From contig NZ_QZCS01000013.1 in the NCBI RefSeq assembly GCF_003594915.1, forward strand, positions 1-64,000: 64,000 nt of DNA, written 5' to 3'. The first letter of the stretch is position 1. Every line of letters starts with the position of its first letter. Positions 48,908-61,682 of this stretch are shown here, piece by piece. The position numbers were made by a program, and so were the translations under genes. The notes under the pieces are model-generated. The model made no database searches, was not told where the DNA came from, and saw only the letters and a program-made list of their open reading frames with translations. The stretch is from Enterobacter chuandaensis. Lineage in GTDB: Bacteria > Pseudomonadota > Gammaproteobacteria > Enterobacterales > Enterobacteriaceae.

Positions 48908-49165
48908 TTAGTGTTCTCTGGTATCAAAGGGTCCTGGGGGGACGGGGTCGTCTCCACCGGGGTGTAAAGGGTGGCATTTTAATACGCGTTTCACCGTCAA
49001 CCAACTGCCTTTTATCACTCCAAACCTGCGCAATGCCTCAATTCCGTAGCTTGAGCATGTTGGTGTGAAACGGCAGTGCGGCCCGAGTAGCGGACTAATC
49101 AGGCGTTGATAGACCCGAATGAGGGCTATCAGGACCCGTGAGCCAGGCGACAGTGGCGGCGCCAT
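48908..49165 (-). CDS. yidD: Membrane protein insertion efficiency factor YidD
   Basis: YidD is a small peripheral membrane protein that improves YidC-dependent insertion. The 85-residue protein has the family core [16 protein letters not shown], with two conserved cysteines, and a proline-rich C terminus. It overlaps the 3' end of rnpA by 37 bases, as in other enterobacteria. Confidence 0.95.
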
Positions 49166-49488
49166 AATTTTTCCAACGCTTCCGAGAGAGCACGGTTATC
49201 GAGGTCGGCAACCCCTTTTTTAGCCACCACCACGAAATCCATTGAAGGCAGTTCGTGCTGACGTAAACGGAAGCTTTCACGCGTCAGACGTTTAATCCGG
49301 TTGCGTTCATGCGCTCGCTTAACGTTTTTCTTAGCGACTGTGAGACCGATGCGGGGATGCCCCAGCGAATTTTGGCGGCCGAGGATGGTGATTTGCGGCG
49401 TGCCAGCCCGTTGTGGCTGCTGGAAGACGAAAGTGAAATGAGTGGGAGTTAACAAACGTAACTCCCTGGGAAATGCTAGCTTAACCAC
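49129..49488 (-). CDS. rnpA: Ribonuclease P protein component
   Basis: RnpA is the protein subunit of RNase P, which trims tRNA 5' ends together with M1 RNA. The 119-residue basic protein has the RNR motif RNRIKR at 62-67. The start is GTG at 49488 ([10 protein letters not shown]), as in E. coli, 16 bases after rpmH. It overlaps yidD at its 3' end. Confidence 0.96.
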
Positions 49489-49504
49489 TCAGGGGTTAGC
49501 TTTA

Positions 49505-50244
<740 letters not shown>

Positions 50245-51639
50245 GTGTCACTTTCGCTTTGGCAGCAGTGTCTTGCCCGATTGCAGGATGAGTTACCAGC
50301 CACAGAATTCAGTATGTGGATCCGCCCGTTGCAGGCGGAGCTGAGCGATAACACGCTGGCTTTGTATGCGCCAAACCGTTTTGTGCTCGATTGGGTAAGA
50401 GACAAGTACCTCAATAACATCAATGGCCTGCTGAACGATTTCTGCGGGTCAGATGTTCCACAGCTGCGTTTTGAAGTGGGCACAAAGCCGGTCACCCAAA
50501 CCGTTCGTGAAACCGTGAACGTCACCGCGCCCGCTCAGGCTGTTCCGGCTCCGGCGCCTCGCGTCGCACCTGCTCGTCAGGGCTGGGATAACGTCCCTGC
50601 GCCCGCTGAGCCCACCTATCGTTCTAACGTTAACGTGAAGCACACGTTCGATAACTTTGTTGAAGGTAAGTCGAACCAGCTGGCGCGCGCGGCGGCCCGT
50701 CAGGTTGCCGATAACCCCGGCGGGGCCTACAACCCGCTGTTCCTGTATGGCGGCACGGGTCTGGGTAAAACGCACCTGTTGCATGCGGTGGGTAACGGCA
50801 TTATGGCGCGCAAGCCCAACGCGAAAGTGGTGTATATGCACTCCGAGCGCTTCGTTCAGGACATGGTAAAAGCCCTGCAAAACAATGCGATCGAAGAGTT
50901 TAAACGCTACTACCGTTCCGTTGACGCGCTGCTGATCGATGACATCCAGTTCTTTGCTAATAAAGAACGATCGCAGGAAGAATTTTTCCACACCTTCAAC
51001 GCCCTGCTGGAAGGCAATCAGCAGATCATTTTGACCTCGGATCGTTATCCAAAAGAGATCAACGGTGTTGAAGATCGTCTGAAATCCCGCTTCGGCTGGG
51101 GCCTGACCGTGGCGATCGAGCCACCGGAGCTGGAAACCCGCGTCGCGATCCTGATGAAGAAAGCCGATGAGAACGACATCCGCCTGCCGGGTGAAGTGGC
51201 TTTCTTCATTGCCAAGCGTCTGCGCTCCAACGTGCGTGAGCTGGAAGGGGCGCTGAACCGCGTTATCGCCAATGCCAACTTCACCGGTCGTGCGATCACC
51301 ATCGATTTTGTGCGTGAAGCACTGCGTGATTTGTTGGCATTGCAGGAAAAACTGGTCACCATCGACAATATTCAAAAGACGGTGGCTGAGTACTACAAGA
51401 TCAAAGTGGCAGATTTACTGTCTAAACGTCGTTCCCGCTCGGTGGCGCGTCCGCGTCAGATGGCGATGGCGCTGGCAAAGGAGTTAACCAACCACAGTCT
51501 GCCGGAAATCGGCGATGCGTTTGGTGGCCGTGACCATACGACCGTGCTGCACGCTTGTCGTAAGATTGAGCAGTTACGCGAAGAAAGCCACGACATAAAA
51601 GAAGATTTTTCCAATCTAATCAGAACATTATCATCGTGA
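50245..51639 (+). CDS. dnaA: Chromosomal replication initiator DnaA
   Basis: DnaA binds the oriC boxes and opens the origin. From GTG 50245 ([10 protein letters not shown]) it has 464 residues; GGAG lies six bases before, and an upstream in-frame GTG at 50233 is the ribosome-binding motif itself. Domain I is at 1-90, a variable proline/alanine-rich linker at about 91-128 differs from E. coli, the AAA+ domain has Walker A GGTGLGKT at 169-176 and Walker B LLIDD at 229-233, and domain IV has the box-binding signature [12 protein letters not shown] starting at 430. Confidence 0.98.
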   Translation: MSLSLWQQCLARLQDELPATEFSMWIRPLQAELSDNTLALYAPNRFVLDWVRDKYLNNINGLLNDFCGSDVPQLRFEVGTKPVTQTVRETVNVTAPAQAVPAPAPRVAPARQGWDNVPAPAEPTYRSNVNVKHTFDNFVEGKSNQLARAAARQVADNPGGAYNPLFLYGGTGLGKTHLLHAVGNGIMARKPNAKVVYMHSERFVQDMVKALQNNAIEEFKRYYRSVDALLIDDIQFFANKERSQEEFFHTFNALLEGNQQIILTSDRYPKEINGVEDRLKSRFGWGLTVAIEPPELETRVAILMKKADENDIRLPGEVAFFIAKRLRSNVRELEGALNRVIANANFTGRAITIDFVREALRDLLALQEKLVTIDNIQKTVAEYYKIKVADLLSKRRSRSVARPRQMAMALAKELTNHSLPEIGDAFGGRDHTTVLHACRKIEQLREESHDIKEDFSNLIRTLSS

Positions 51640-51643
51640 CGCT

Positions 51644-52744
51644 ATGAAATTTACCGTTGAACGTGAACATTTATTAAAACCGCTGCAACAGGTGAGTGGC
51701 CCATTAGGCGGCCGCCCAACGCTGCCTATTCTCGGAAACCTGTTGCTTCAGGTCGCGGACGGTACGCTGTCGCTGACCGGCACAGACCTGGAAATGGAAA
51801 TGATCGCGCGCGTTACGCTGACTCAGCCGCACGACGCGGGCGCGACCACGGTTCCTGCACGTAAATTCTTTGATATCTGCCGCGGGCTGCCGGAAGGCGC
51901 TGAAATCGCCGTGCAGCTGGAAGGCGACCGTATGCTGGTGCGCTCTGGCCGCAGCCGTTTCTCGCTCTCCACGCTGCCAGCTGCGGACTTCCCGAACCTG
52001 GACGACTGGCAGAGCGAAGTTGAATTCACCCTGCCACAGGCGACGATGAAGCGCCTGATTGAAGCCACGCAGTTCTCCATGGCGCATCAGGACGTGCGTT
52101 ACTACTTAAACGGCATGCTGTTCGAAACCGAAGGTGAAGAGCTGCGTACCGTCGCGACTGACGGCCACCGTCTGGCGGTCTGTTCCATGCCGATTGGCGA
52201 TTCGCTGCCAAACCATTCGGTGATCGTGCCGCGTAAAGGGGTGATTGAGCTGATGCGTATGCTCGACGGTGGCGACACGCCGCTGCGCGTGCAGATCGGC
52301 AGCAACAACATCCGCGCGCACGTGGGCGATTTTGTCTTCACCTCGAAGCTGGTTGACGGTCGTTTCCCGGATTATCGCCGCGTGTTGCCGAAGAACCCGG
52401 ACAAAACGCTGGAAGCGGGCTGCGATAGCCTCAAGCAGGCCTTTGCACGTGCGGCTATTCTCTCCAACGAGAAATTCCGCGGCGTGCGCCTGTACGTGAG
52501 TGAAAACCAGATCAAAATCACCGCTAACAACCCGGAGCAGGAAGAGGCAGAAGAGATTCTGGACGTCACCTACGCCGGGGCTGAGATGGAAATCGGCTTT
52601 AACGTCAGCTACGTGCTGGATGTGCTCAATGCACTGAAATGCGAGAACGTACGCATTCTGCTGACTGACTCCGTTTCGAGCGTACAGATTGAAGATGCCG
52701 CATCACAGTCGGCTGCTTATGTTGTCATGCCAATGAGACTGTAA
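51644..52744 (+). CDS. dnaN: DNA polymerase III beta sliding clamp
   Basis: DnaN is the ring-shaped clamp that tethers polymerase III and many partners to DNA. The 366-residue protein has three clamp-fold domains and ends in YVVMPMRL, the hydrophobic-cleft C terminus. It starts four bases after dnaA and its stop overlaps recF by one base (TAATG). Confidence 0.98.
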   Translation: MKFTVEREHLLKPLQQVSGPLGGRPTLPILGNLLLQVADGTLSLTGTDLEMEMIARVTLTQPHDAGATTVPARKFFDICRGLPEGAEIAVQLEGDRMLVRSGRSRFSLSTLPAADFPNLDDWQSEVEFTLPQATMKRLIEATQFSMAHQDVRYYLNGMLFETEGEELRTVATDGHRLAVCSMPIGDSLPNHSVIVPRKGVIELMRMLDGGDTPLRVQIGSNNIRAHVGDFVFTSKLVDGRFPDYRRVLPKNPDKTLEAGCDSLKQAFARAAILSNEKFRGVRLYVSENQIKITANNPEQEEAEEILDVTYAGAEMEIGFNVSYVLDVLNALKCENVRILLTDSVSSVQIEDAASQSAAYVVMPMRL

Positions 52745-53817
52745 TGTCGCTCACCCGTCTGTTGATCCGCGACTTTCGCAATATCGAAAGCGCGGATCTC
52801 GCTTTATCCCCCGGCTTTAACTTTCTGGTTGGCGCGAACGGCAGCGGCAAAACCAGCGTGCTGGAAGCCATCTATACGCTCGGCCACGGCCGGGCGTTTC
52901 GCAGTTTGCAGATTGGTCGCGTCATTCGCCACGAGCAGGAATCCTTTGTTCTGCACGGGCGTTTGCAGGGGGCGGAGCGAGAAACCGCCATCGGCCTGAC
53001 CAAAGACAAGCAGGGCGACAGCAAGGTGCGCATCGACGGCACCGACGGCCACAAGGTGGCGGAGCTGGCGCTGCTGATGCCGATGCAGCTGATTACGCCC
53101 GAGGGGTTTACTTTACTCAACGGCGGCCCCAAATACAGAAGAGCGTTCCTCGACTGGGGATGCTTTCACAATGAAGCCGGTTTCTTTAACGCCTGGAGCA
53201 ACCTGAAGCGTCTGCTCAAGCAGCGTAACGCTGCACTGCGCCAGGTGACCCGTTACGCCCAGCTGCGTCCGTGGGATATGGAGTTAATTCCTCTCGCGGA
53301 ACAAATCAGCCGTTGGCGTGCCGAATACAGCGCGGGTATTGCCGAAGATATGGCCGACACCTGCAAACAGTTTTTACCCGAGTTCTCTCTCACCTTTTCC
53401 TTCCAGCGCGGCTGGGAGAAAGAGACGGATTATGCCGAGGTGTTAGAGAGAAGCTTCGAGCGCGACCGCATGTTGACCTACACCGCGCACGGCCCGCACA
53501 AGGCGGATTTCCGCATTCGTGCCGACGGTGCGCCGGTGGAAGACACGCTGTCGCGCGGGCAGCTCAAGCTCCTGATGTGCGCGCTGCGCCTGGCGCAGGG
53601 GGAGTTCCTCACCCGCGAGAGCGGACGGCGCTGCCTGTACCTGATAGATGATTTTGCCTCGGAACTTGACGACGCGCGGCGCGGGCTGCTTGCCAGCCGC
53701 TTAAAAGCCACGCAGTCGCAGGTTTTCGTCAGCGCCATTAGCGCTGAACACGTTATGGACATGTCGGACGAAAATTCGAAGATGTTTACCGTGGAAAAGG
53801 GTAAAATAACGGATTAA
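52744..53817 (+). CDS. recF: Recombination protein RecF
   Basis: RecF helps load RecA at gaps with RecO and RecR. The 357-residue SMC-like ATPase has Walker A GANGSGKT at 30-37, the signature [16 protein letters not shown] and Walker [12 protein letters not shown]. It is coupled to dnaN and 28 bases ahead of gyrB. Confidence 0.97.
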   Translation: MSLTRLLIRDFRNIESADLALSPGFNFLVGANGSGKTSVLEAIYTLGHGRAFRSLQIGRVIRHEQESFVLHGRLQGAERETAIGLTKDKQGDSKVRIDGTDGHKVAELALLMPMQLITPEGFTLLNGGPKYRRAFLDWGCFHNEAGFFNAWSNLKRLLKQRNAALRQVTRYAQLRPWDMELIPLAEQISRWRAEYSAGIAEDMADTCKQFLPEFSLTFSFQRGWEKETDYAEVLERSFERDRMLTYTAHGPHKADFRIRADGAPVEDTLSRGQLKLLMCALRLAQGEFLTRESGRRCLYLIDDFASELDDARRGLLASRLKATQSQVFVSAISAEHVMDMSDENSKMFTVEKGKITD

Positions 53818-53827
53818 CCCAAGTTGA

Positions 53828-56257
<2,430 letters not shown>

Positions 56258-56282
56258 TCGTCGTTATACTGCATGATAACTG

Positions 56283-56307
56283 GCCGCGCTTTTAGCGCGG
56301 CTTTTTT
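56283..56307 (+). terminator. gyrB terminator, overlapping the LysR gene end
   Basis: GCCGCGCT and AGCGCGGC form a perfect 8-bp stem with a TTT loop followed by six T. The stop codon of the convergent LysR gene (56292-56294) lies in the loop. Confidence 0.93.
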
Positions 56308-57227
56308 GTGGGCGCAGGCATATCCAGCGACATCACGGACGGTAAACGGCTCGCCAGCGTATCTATCGCTATTCTTACCCTCAGCGGCAGGTGCGGCGTC
56401 TGCTGCCAGACGGCATGAACGTTGAAATGCACATCCGGTGCCTGCTTTAAGAGCGGGACGAGTTTACCCTGGTGAATATCTTTAACGACCATCCAGCACG
56501 GCAGCCATGCAATGCCGTGTCCGGCCAGCGCAGCGTCGCAAATAGCCTGTAAGTCATCCATATTGAGTGAGGAACGGGGAGTAAAGGTGTGCGACGTCCC
56601 TTCGTCATCCATCAGTTGCCAGGACAACACTCTGCCTGCGCGCAGATAGTTAATGGCCGTATGCTCGGGTAAATCATCCACCCTTTGCGGCTGGCCCTTC
56701 TTCAGCAGATACTCCGGCGCGGCGCACAGCACCATGCGGTGCTCTCCCAGCTTTCTGGCCACCAGCACGCTGCTGTCCTGCAGCGTGCCGTTGCGCACCG
56801 CCATATCGAAGCCTTCCTCGACCAGATCCACCACGCGGTCGCTGAATGACATTTCAAGCTCAAGCCCCGGGTGTTCCTGCGCCAGCGCGATCAGCAGCGG
56901 GGCGACGCACTGGCGGCCAAACAGCACCGGCATGGCAACGCGCAGGCGGCCGCTGACCTGCTGTTTTCCGGTTTCAAGCAGCGATTCCGCGCCACGAATT
57001 TCCTCCAGCGCGCGAAGGCAGCGTTCATAAAAAAGCGCGCCGTTATCGGTCAGCCTCTGGCTGCGGGTGGTGCGTTGAAAAAGGCGCACTCCCAATCGCT
57101 GTTCGAGGCGAGCGATGCTTTTTCCCACCGCTGAGCGCGACAAATGCAGCCTGATAGCGGCCTGGGCAAAACTTCCTGCCTCAACGGCGGCCACAAAAAC
57201 AGGAATATCCTTCAGCGTATCGGACAT
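56292..57227 (-). CDS. LysR-family transcriptional regulator
   Basis: The 311-residue protein has an N-terminal winged HTH (about 8-65; SFAQAAIRLHLSRSAVGKSI carries the recognition helix) and a LysR substrate-binding domain of the kind with AVRNG and GHGIAWLP segments. It is divergent from a medium-chain reductase gene, which is the probable target. A 19-bp palindrome lies between them. Its last codons, KKPR-stop, are read from the gyrB terminator stem and T-run. The gene is not in this place in E. coli. Confidence 0.88.
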   Translation of the reverse strand: MSDTLKDIPVFVAAVEAGSFAQAAIRLHLSRSAVGKSIARLEQRLGVRLFQRTTRSQRLTDNGALFYERCLRALEEIRGAESLLETGKQQVSGRLRVAMPVLFGRQCVAPLLIALAQEHPGLELEMSFSDRVVDLVEEGFDMAVRNGTLQDSSVLVARKLGEHRMVLCAAPEYLLKKGQPQRVDDLPEHTAINYLRAGRVLSWQLMDDEGTSHTFTPRSSLNMDDLQAICDAALAGHGIAWLPCWMVVKDIHQGKLVPLLKQAPDVHFNVHAVWQQTPHLPLRVRIAIDTLASRLPSVMSLDMPAPTKKPR

Positions 57228-57263
57228 GGATTGTATCTATTCTGGCGTCAATAAAGAGAAAAC

Positions 57264-57282
57264 TTATCGCCACTGGTGATAA
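57264..57282. promoter_or_regulatory. Palindrome in LysR/MDR divergent gap (possible operator)
   Basis: TTATC-N-CCA-N-TGG-N-GATAA is a 19-bp dyad with mismatches only at the three N positions. Its place between divergent genes fits a LysR binding site; binding is untested. Confidence 0.5.
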
Positions 57283-57337
57283 TCAGTCAACGGTAGACTG
57301 TCAGGACTAAAGCTCATCTGATGGCAGGAGAAATAAA

Positions 57338-58363
57338 ATGACAGAGACAATGCAACGCTGGTCCATGGATGCCCTCGGGCGCGAGAACCTCAAGCTCATT
57401 CAGGAACCTGTTCCACAGCCCGGCCCGGGTGAGATCCGCGTGCGGGTGAATGCCGTTGCGCTTAACTATCGCGATAAAATGGTTGTTGAAGGCACAATGC
57501 CGATCCCGCTTTCCTTCCCTTTTACCCCGGCGTCTGACATGGCGGGCGTGGTGGACAGTATTGGTGAAGGCGTTACGCGCTTCAAACCCGGCGCACGCGT
57601 CATCTCAACCTTCTTCCCTGAGTGGATCGACGGTAAGCCGCAGGCGGACGCGCGTAATCTGCCCTATAAAACGTCCGGCGGCTACTTCCAGGGAATGCTG
57701 GCCGAGTATGTGATTGTGAAGGAAGACGCGCTGGTGGCCTCCCCGGAGACTCTGGATGACGCTGAAGCCAGCACGCTTCCCTGCGCAGGGCTTACCGCCT
57801 GGTTTGCGCTGGTGGAGCGCGGCCAGCTGCGCGCCGGGCAATCGGTGCTTGTACAAGGGACGGGCGGCGTGGCGATATTCGCCCTGCAAATTGCAAAAGC
57901 GCACGGGGCAGAGGTATTTGTCACCTCGGGGAGCGATGAGAAACTGGCGCTCGCCAAAACGCTGGGGGCCAGCCAAGGCATCAACCGGCTGAAAGGCGAC
58001 TGGGCAGAAGATACGCTGGCGCTCACGCAGGATCGCGGCATCGACCATATTATTGAAACCGTGGGGGGCGAAAACCTGAAGCACTCCCTGCGCGCCGTTG
58101 CCGTTCACGGACGTATCTCGGTGATTGGCGTGCTGGCCGGGACGGACATTTCGTTACCTGCTGGCGAGCTGCTGCTGAAATCCCCCGTCATTCAGGGGAT
58201 TGGCGTGGGGCACCGCCGGGCGCTGGAAGATTTCGTCCGCGCCGTGGATGTGACGGGGCTGAAACCCGTGATTGAACGCCGCTACCGCTTTGACGAGCTT
58301 AAACAGGCGTTTGAACACCTCGATCGCGGCGCGTTCGGTAAAATCGTTCTCACCCGCGAGTAA
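57338..58363 (+). CDS. Zinc-independent MDR alcohol dehydrogenase/quinone oxidoreductase
   Basis: The 341-residue protein belongs to the medium-chain dehydrogenase/reductase superfamily. The GroES-like N-terminal domain is present, but the position of the classical zinc cysteine reads NYRDKM, so it is of the zinc-free quinone-reductase branch. The Rossmann loop is QGTGGVAIFALQIA (GTGGVA at 174-179). Substrate unknown. AGGAG precedes ATG 57338. It is divergent from a LysR gene and followed by yidA. The pair looks like a small insertion relative to E. coli. Confidence 0.9.
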   Translation: MTETMQRWSMDALGRENLKLIQEPVPQPGPGEIRVRVNAVALNYRDKMVVEGTMPIPLSFPFTPASDMAGVVDSIGEGVTRFKPGARVISTFFPEWIDGKPQADARNLPYKTSGGYFQGMLAEYVIVKEDALVASPETLDDAEASTLPCAGLTAWFALVERGQLRAGQSVLVQGTGGVAIFALQIAKAHGAEVFVTSGSDEKLALAKTLGASQGINRLKGDWAEDTLALTQDRGIDHIIETVGGENLKHSLRAVAVHGRISVIGVLAGTDISLPAGELLLKSPVIQGIGVGHRRALEDFVRAVDVTGLKPVIERRYRFDELKQAFEHLDRGAFGKIVLTRE

Positions 58364-58369
58364 GCCTTT

Positions 58370-58476
58370 GTTCCCCGGGATAAGCGTAAAAGGGGGGATT
58401 CTGTTGCGCAATATAGCTCTATTTTTGTGGGCTTAATCGCGTTAGCATGAGGCAGCACTCATTTATCCCGGGGAAC
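58370..58476 (+). repeat. 14-bp inverted repeat flanking the yidA leader
   Basis: GTTCCCCGGGATAA at 58370-58383 and its exact reverse complement at 58463-58476 bracket the gap between the MDR gene and yidA. The second copy contains the yidA Shine-Dalgarno GGGGA. Confidence 0.85.
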
Positions 58477-58478
58477 TC

Positions 58479-59291
58479 ATGGCTATCAAACTTATTGCAA
58501 TCGATATGGACGGTACGCTGCTGCTGCCAGACCACACTATCTCTCCTGCCGTTAAAAACGCGATCGCCGCCGCACGTGCGAAGGGCGTGAATGTGGTTCT
58601 GACCACGGGGCGTCCGTATGCGGGCGTGCACAGCTACCTGAAAGAACTGCACATGAATCAGCCGGGCGACTACTGCATCACCTATAACGGCGCGCTGGTG
58701 CAGAAAGCCGCAGATGGCAGTACGGTTGCGCAAACTGCGTTGAGCTATGATGACTACCTGTTCCTCGAAAAACTGTCCCGTGAAGTGGGCTCCCACTTCC
58801 ACGCGCTCGATCGCAATACGCTCTACACCGCCAACCGCGATATCAGCTACTACACGGTGCATGAATCCTACGTTGCGACCATTCCGCTGGTGTTCTGTGA
58901 AGCCGAGAAAATGGATCCTACGACGCAGTTCCTGAAGGTGATGATGATTGACGAGCCGGAGATCCTGGATAAAGCCATCGCGCGCATTCCGGCAGAGGTA
59001 AAAGAGAAGTATACCGTGCTGAAAAGTGCGCCGTACTTCCTCGAAATTCTCGATAAACGCGTCAATAAGGGCACCGGCGTGAAATCGCTCGCTGATGCGC
59101 TGGGGATTAAGCCGGAAGAGATCATGGCGCTGGGTGACCAGGAAAACGACATCGCGATGATTGAATTTGCAGGCGTGGGCGTGGCAATGGATAACGCGAT
59201 CCCGTCGGTGAAAGAGGTGGCCAACTTCGTCACCAAATCCAACCTGGAAGACGGCGTTGCCTGGGCGATCGAGAAATTCGTTCTGTCGTAA
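58479..59291 (+). CDS. yidA: HAD-family sugar phosphatase YidA
   Basis: YidA is a type IIB HAD phosphatase with activity on sugar phosphates such as erythrose 4-phosphate in E. coli. The 270-residue protein has the nucleophile motif DMDGT (D9, D11), motif II VVLTTGRPYAG, a Cof-type cap, and motif IV GDQENDIAMIEFAG. GGGGA precedes the ATG. In E. coli yidB and yidX flank it; neither is here. Confidence 0.95.
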   Translation: MAIKLIAIDMDGTLLLPDHTISPAVKNAIAAARAKGVNVVLTTGRPYAGVHSYLKELHMNQPGDYCITYNGALVQKAADGSTVAQTALSYDDYLFLEKLSREVGSHFHALDRNTLYTANRDISYYTVHESYVATIPLVFCEAEKMDPTTQFLKVMMIDEPEILDKAIARIPAEVKEKYTVLKSAPYFLEILDKRVNKGTGVKSLADALGIKPEEIMALGDQENDIAMIEFAGVGVAMDNAIPSVKEVANFVTKSNLEDGVAWAIEKFVLS

Positions 59292-59307
59292 CAAGCGCTT
59301 AAATCAT

Positions 59308-59337
59308 CAGCCTCGGTTATCGACCGGGGCTTTTTTT
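59308..59337 (+). terminator. yidA terminator
   Basis: An imperfect stem AGCCTCGGT/ACCGGGGCT is followed by eight T, 20 bases after the yidA stop. Confidence 0.85.
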
Positions 59338-59350
59338 TGCGCTGAATTTA

Positions 59351-59408
59351 TTGAATTGTTCTTTTTGTGATCTGTATTGTAGTACAACATGAATTGATTG
59401 TACTACAT
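59351..59408 (+). promoter_or_regulatory. dgo promoter with two DgoR operators
   Basis: TTGTAGTACAA (59377-59387) and TTGTACTACAT (59398-59408) match the inverted-repeat operator reported for E. coli DgoR, TTGTA(G/C)TACA. Their centres are 21 bp apart, two helical turns. A promoter TTGAAT (59351-59356), 18-bp spacer, TATTGT (59375-59380) would place the first operator over the -10. Confidence 0.8.
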
Positions 59409-59516
59409 TGTCGCCAGGGCAAAGACGAACCACCTCACGTTTGTACTGCAAAAGTGAGGTGAAATTCAGCGGTCGCGGTAAAGTAGTGATGGACATACAG
59501 AGCACAAGGACTCTCC

Positions 59517-60206
59517 ATGACTCTCAATAAAACCGATCGCATCGTCATCACGCTGGGCACCCAGATTGTGGGGGGAAAATACGTTCCCGGTTCGCCGCTG
59601 CCGGCAGAGGCCGAACTGTGTGAGGAGTTTGAAACCTCGCGCAACATCATCCGGGAAGTGTTCCGCTCGCTGATGGCGAAGCGGCTGATTGAAATGAAAC
59701 GCTATCGCGGCGCGTTTGTCGCTCCGCGCAACCAGTGGAACTACCTCGATACCGACGTGCTGCAGTGGGTGCTGGAAAACGACTACGACCCGCGGCTTAT
59801 CGGCGCGATGAGTGAAGTTCGAAACCTGGTGGAACCGGCAATTGCGCGCTGGGCGGCGGAACGCGCAACCTCCGGCGATTTGGCCCAGATTGAGTCGGCT
59901 TTAAACGACATGATCGCCAATAACCAGAACCGGGAGGCGTTTAACGAGGCGGACATTCGCTACCACGAAGCGGTGCTGCAGTCGGTGCATAACCCGGTAT
60001 TACAGCAGCTTAGCGTAGCGATCAGCTCGCTACAGCGAGCGGTATTTGAACGTACCTGGATGGGCGATGAGGCCAACATGCCGAAGACGCTCCAGGAACA
60101 TAAAGCGCTGTTCGATGCGATACGGCATCAGGACGGCGATGCGGCAGAGCAGGCGGCACTAACCATGATTGCCAGCTCGACACGAAGGCTAAAGGAAATC
60201 ACATGA
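59517..60206 (+). CDS. dgoR: D-galactonate operon repressor DgoR (GntR/FadR family)
   Basis: DgoR represses dgoRKADT until D-galactonate binds. The 229-residue protein has an N-terminal winged HTH (about 8-72; EFETSRNIIREVFRSL) and a C-terminal FCD domain with ADIRYHEAVLQ. AAGGA precedes the ATG. Its stop overlaps dgoK (ATGA). Confidence 0.96.
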   Translation: MTLNKTDRIVITLGTQIVGGKYVPGSPLPAEAELCEEFETSRNIIREVFRSLMAKRLIEMKRYRGAFVAPRNQWNYLDTDVLQWVLENDYDPRLIGAMSEVRNLVEPAIARWAAERATSGDLAQIESALNDMIANNQNREAFNEADIRYHEAVLQSVHNPVLQQLSVAISSLQRAVFERTWMGDEANMPKTLQEHKALFDAIRHQDGDAAEQAALTMIASSTRRLKEIT

Positions 60207-61081
60207 CATCTCGCTACATCGCCATTGACTGGGGATCGACCAACCTGCGCGCCTGGCTGTACCAGGGCGAGCAGTGCCTGGAGAGCAGGCAATCAGAAGC
60301 AGGCGTCACGCGCCTGAACGGTAAATCCCCCGAGGCGGTGTTAGCAGAGGTCACACAAAACTGGCGCGACAGTGCCACGCCGGTGGTTATGGCGGGAATG
60401 GTGGGCAGCAACGTAGGCTGGAAAATCGCGCCTTATCTGCCGGTTCCCGCTCGTTTCTCCGCCATTGGTGAGCAGTTAACGTCAGTTGGCGACAATATCT
60501 GGATTATTCCCGGTTTGAGCGTCTCCCGCGACGATAACCACAACGTGATGCGCGGCGAAGAGACGCAGCTGCTTGGCGCGCGCGCGCTTTCTCCTTCTTC
60601 TGTCTACGTCATGCCCGGCACGCACTGCAAGTGGGTCCAGGCTGACGCTGAGCAAATCCACGATTTTCGCACCGTGATGACCGGCGAACTGCACCATTTG
60701 CTGCTCAACCATTCGCTGGTGGGAGCCGGTTTACCTGAGCAGGAACCCTCGCCAGAGGCGTTTGCCGCCGGGCTTGAACGTGGGATTGCCTCCCCTGCCG
60801 TTTTGCCGCAGCTTTTTGAGGTTCGCGCCTCGCACGTGTTGGGAAATCTCCCGCGCGAGCAGGTCAGCGAGTTTCTCTCCGGCCTGCTGATTGGCGCAGA
60901 GGTCGCCAGCATGCGTGAGTTCATCGCGCACGAGCAGGCCATCACGATTGTCGCAGGCGCATCGCTGACGTCGCGCTACGAGCAGGCGTTTCGCGCCGTT
61001 GGGCGTGATGTTGCAACGGTATCCGGCGACACGGCATTTCAGGCAGGAATAAGGAGCATCGCTCATGCAGTGGCAAACTGA
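60203..61081 (+). CDS. dgoK: 2-dehydro-3-deoxygalactonokinase
   Basis: DgoK phosphorylates 2-keto-3-deoxygalactonate at C6 with ATP. The 292-residue protein has the actin-like phosphate loop DWGSTNLRAW at 9-18. It overlaps dgoR by four bases and dgoA by 17. Confidence 0.96.
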   Translation: MTSRYIAIDWGSTNLRAWLYQGEQCLESRQSEAGVTRLNGKSPEAVLAEVTQNWRDSATPVVMAGMVGSNVGWKIAPYLPVPARFSAIGEQLTSVGDNIWIIPGLSVSRDDNHNVMRGEETQLLGARALSPSSVYVMPGTHCKWVQADAEQIHDFRTVMTGELHHLLLNHSLVGAGLPEQEPSPEAFAAGLERGIASPAVLPQLFEVRASHVLGNLPREQVSEFLSGLLIGAEVASMREFIAHEQAITIVAGASLTSRYEQAFRAVGRDVATVSGDTAFQAGIRSIAHAVAN

Positions 61082-61682
61082 TCTTCCCCTTATCGCAATT
61101 TTGCGCGGCATCACGCCCGATGAGGCGTTAGCCCACGTCGGCGCGGTTATCGACGCCGGATTCGACGCGGTGGAAATCCCGCTCAACTCGCCCGATTGGG
61201 AAAAAAGCATTCCGGCCGTGGTGGAGGCCTTCGGCAATAAGGCGCTGATTGGCGCAGGTACCGTGTTACAGCCTGAGCAGGTCGATCGGCTGGCAAAGAT
61301 GGGCTGCAGGCTTATCGTCACGCCCAATATTCAGCCTGAGGTAATCCGCCGAGCGGTGGGTTACGGCATGACCGTCTGCCCGGGCTGCGCCACCGCCACT
61401 GAAGCCTTTGCTGCCCTCGATGCGGGCGCGCAGTCGCTCAAAATTTTCCCGTCGTCGGCTTTTGGACCGGACTACATCAAGGCGTTGAAAGCGGTATTGC
61501 CCGCCAGCGTGCCGGTCTTTGCCGTGGGCGGCGTAACGCCAGAAAACCTGGGTCAGTGGATGAGCGCTGGCTGTGTGGGCGCCGGACTGGGCAGCGATCT
61601 TTATCGCGCCGGACAGTCCGTGGAACGTACCGCACAGCAGGCGGCAGCATTTGTGAAAGCGTATCGAGAGGCAGTTAAATGA
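61065..61682 (+). CDS. dgoA: 2-dehydro-3-deoxy-6-phosphogalactonate aldolase
   Basis: DgoA cleaves KDPGal to pyruvate and glyceraldehyde 3-phosphate. The 205-residue class I aldolase has R14 and E37 of the active site and the Schiff-base lysine K126 in SLKIFPSS. It overlaps dgoK by 17 bases and dgoD by four. Confidence 0.96.
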   Translation: MQWQTDLPLIAILRGITPDEALAHVGAVIDAGFDAVEIPLNSPDWEKSIPAVVEAFGNKALIGAGTVLQPEQVDRLAKMGCRLIVTPNIQPEVIRRAVGYGMTVCPGCATATEAFAALDAGAQSLKIFPSSAFGPDYIKALKAVLPASVPVFAVGGVTPENLGQWMSAGCVGAGLGSDLYRAGQSVERTAQQAAAFVKAYREAVK

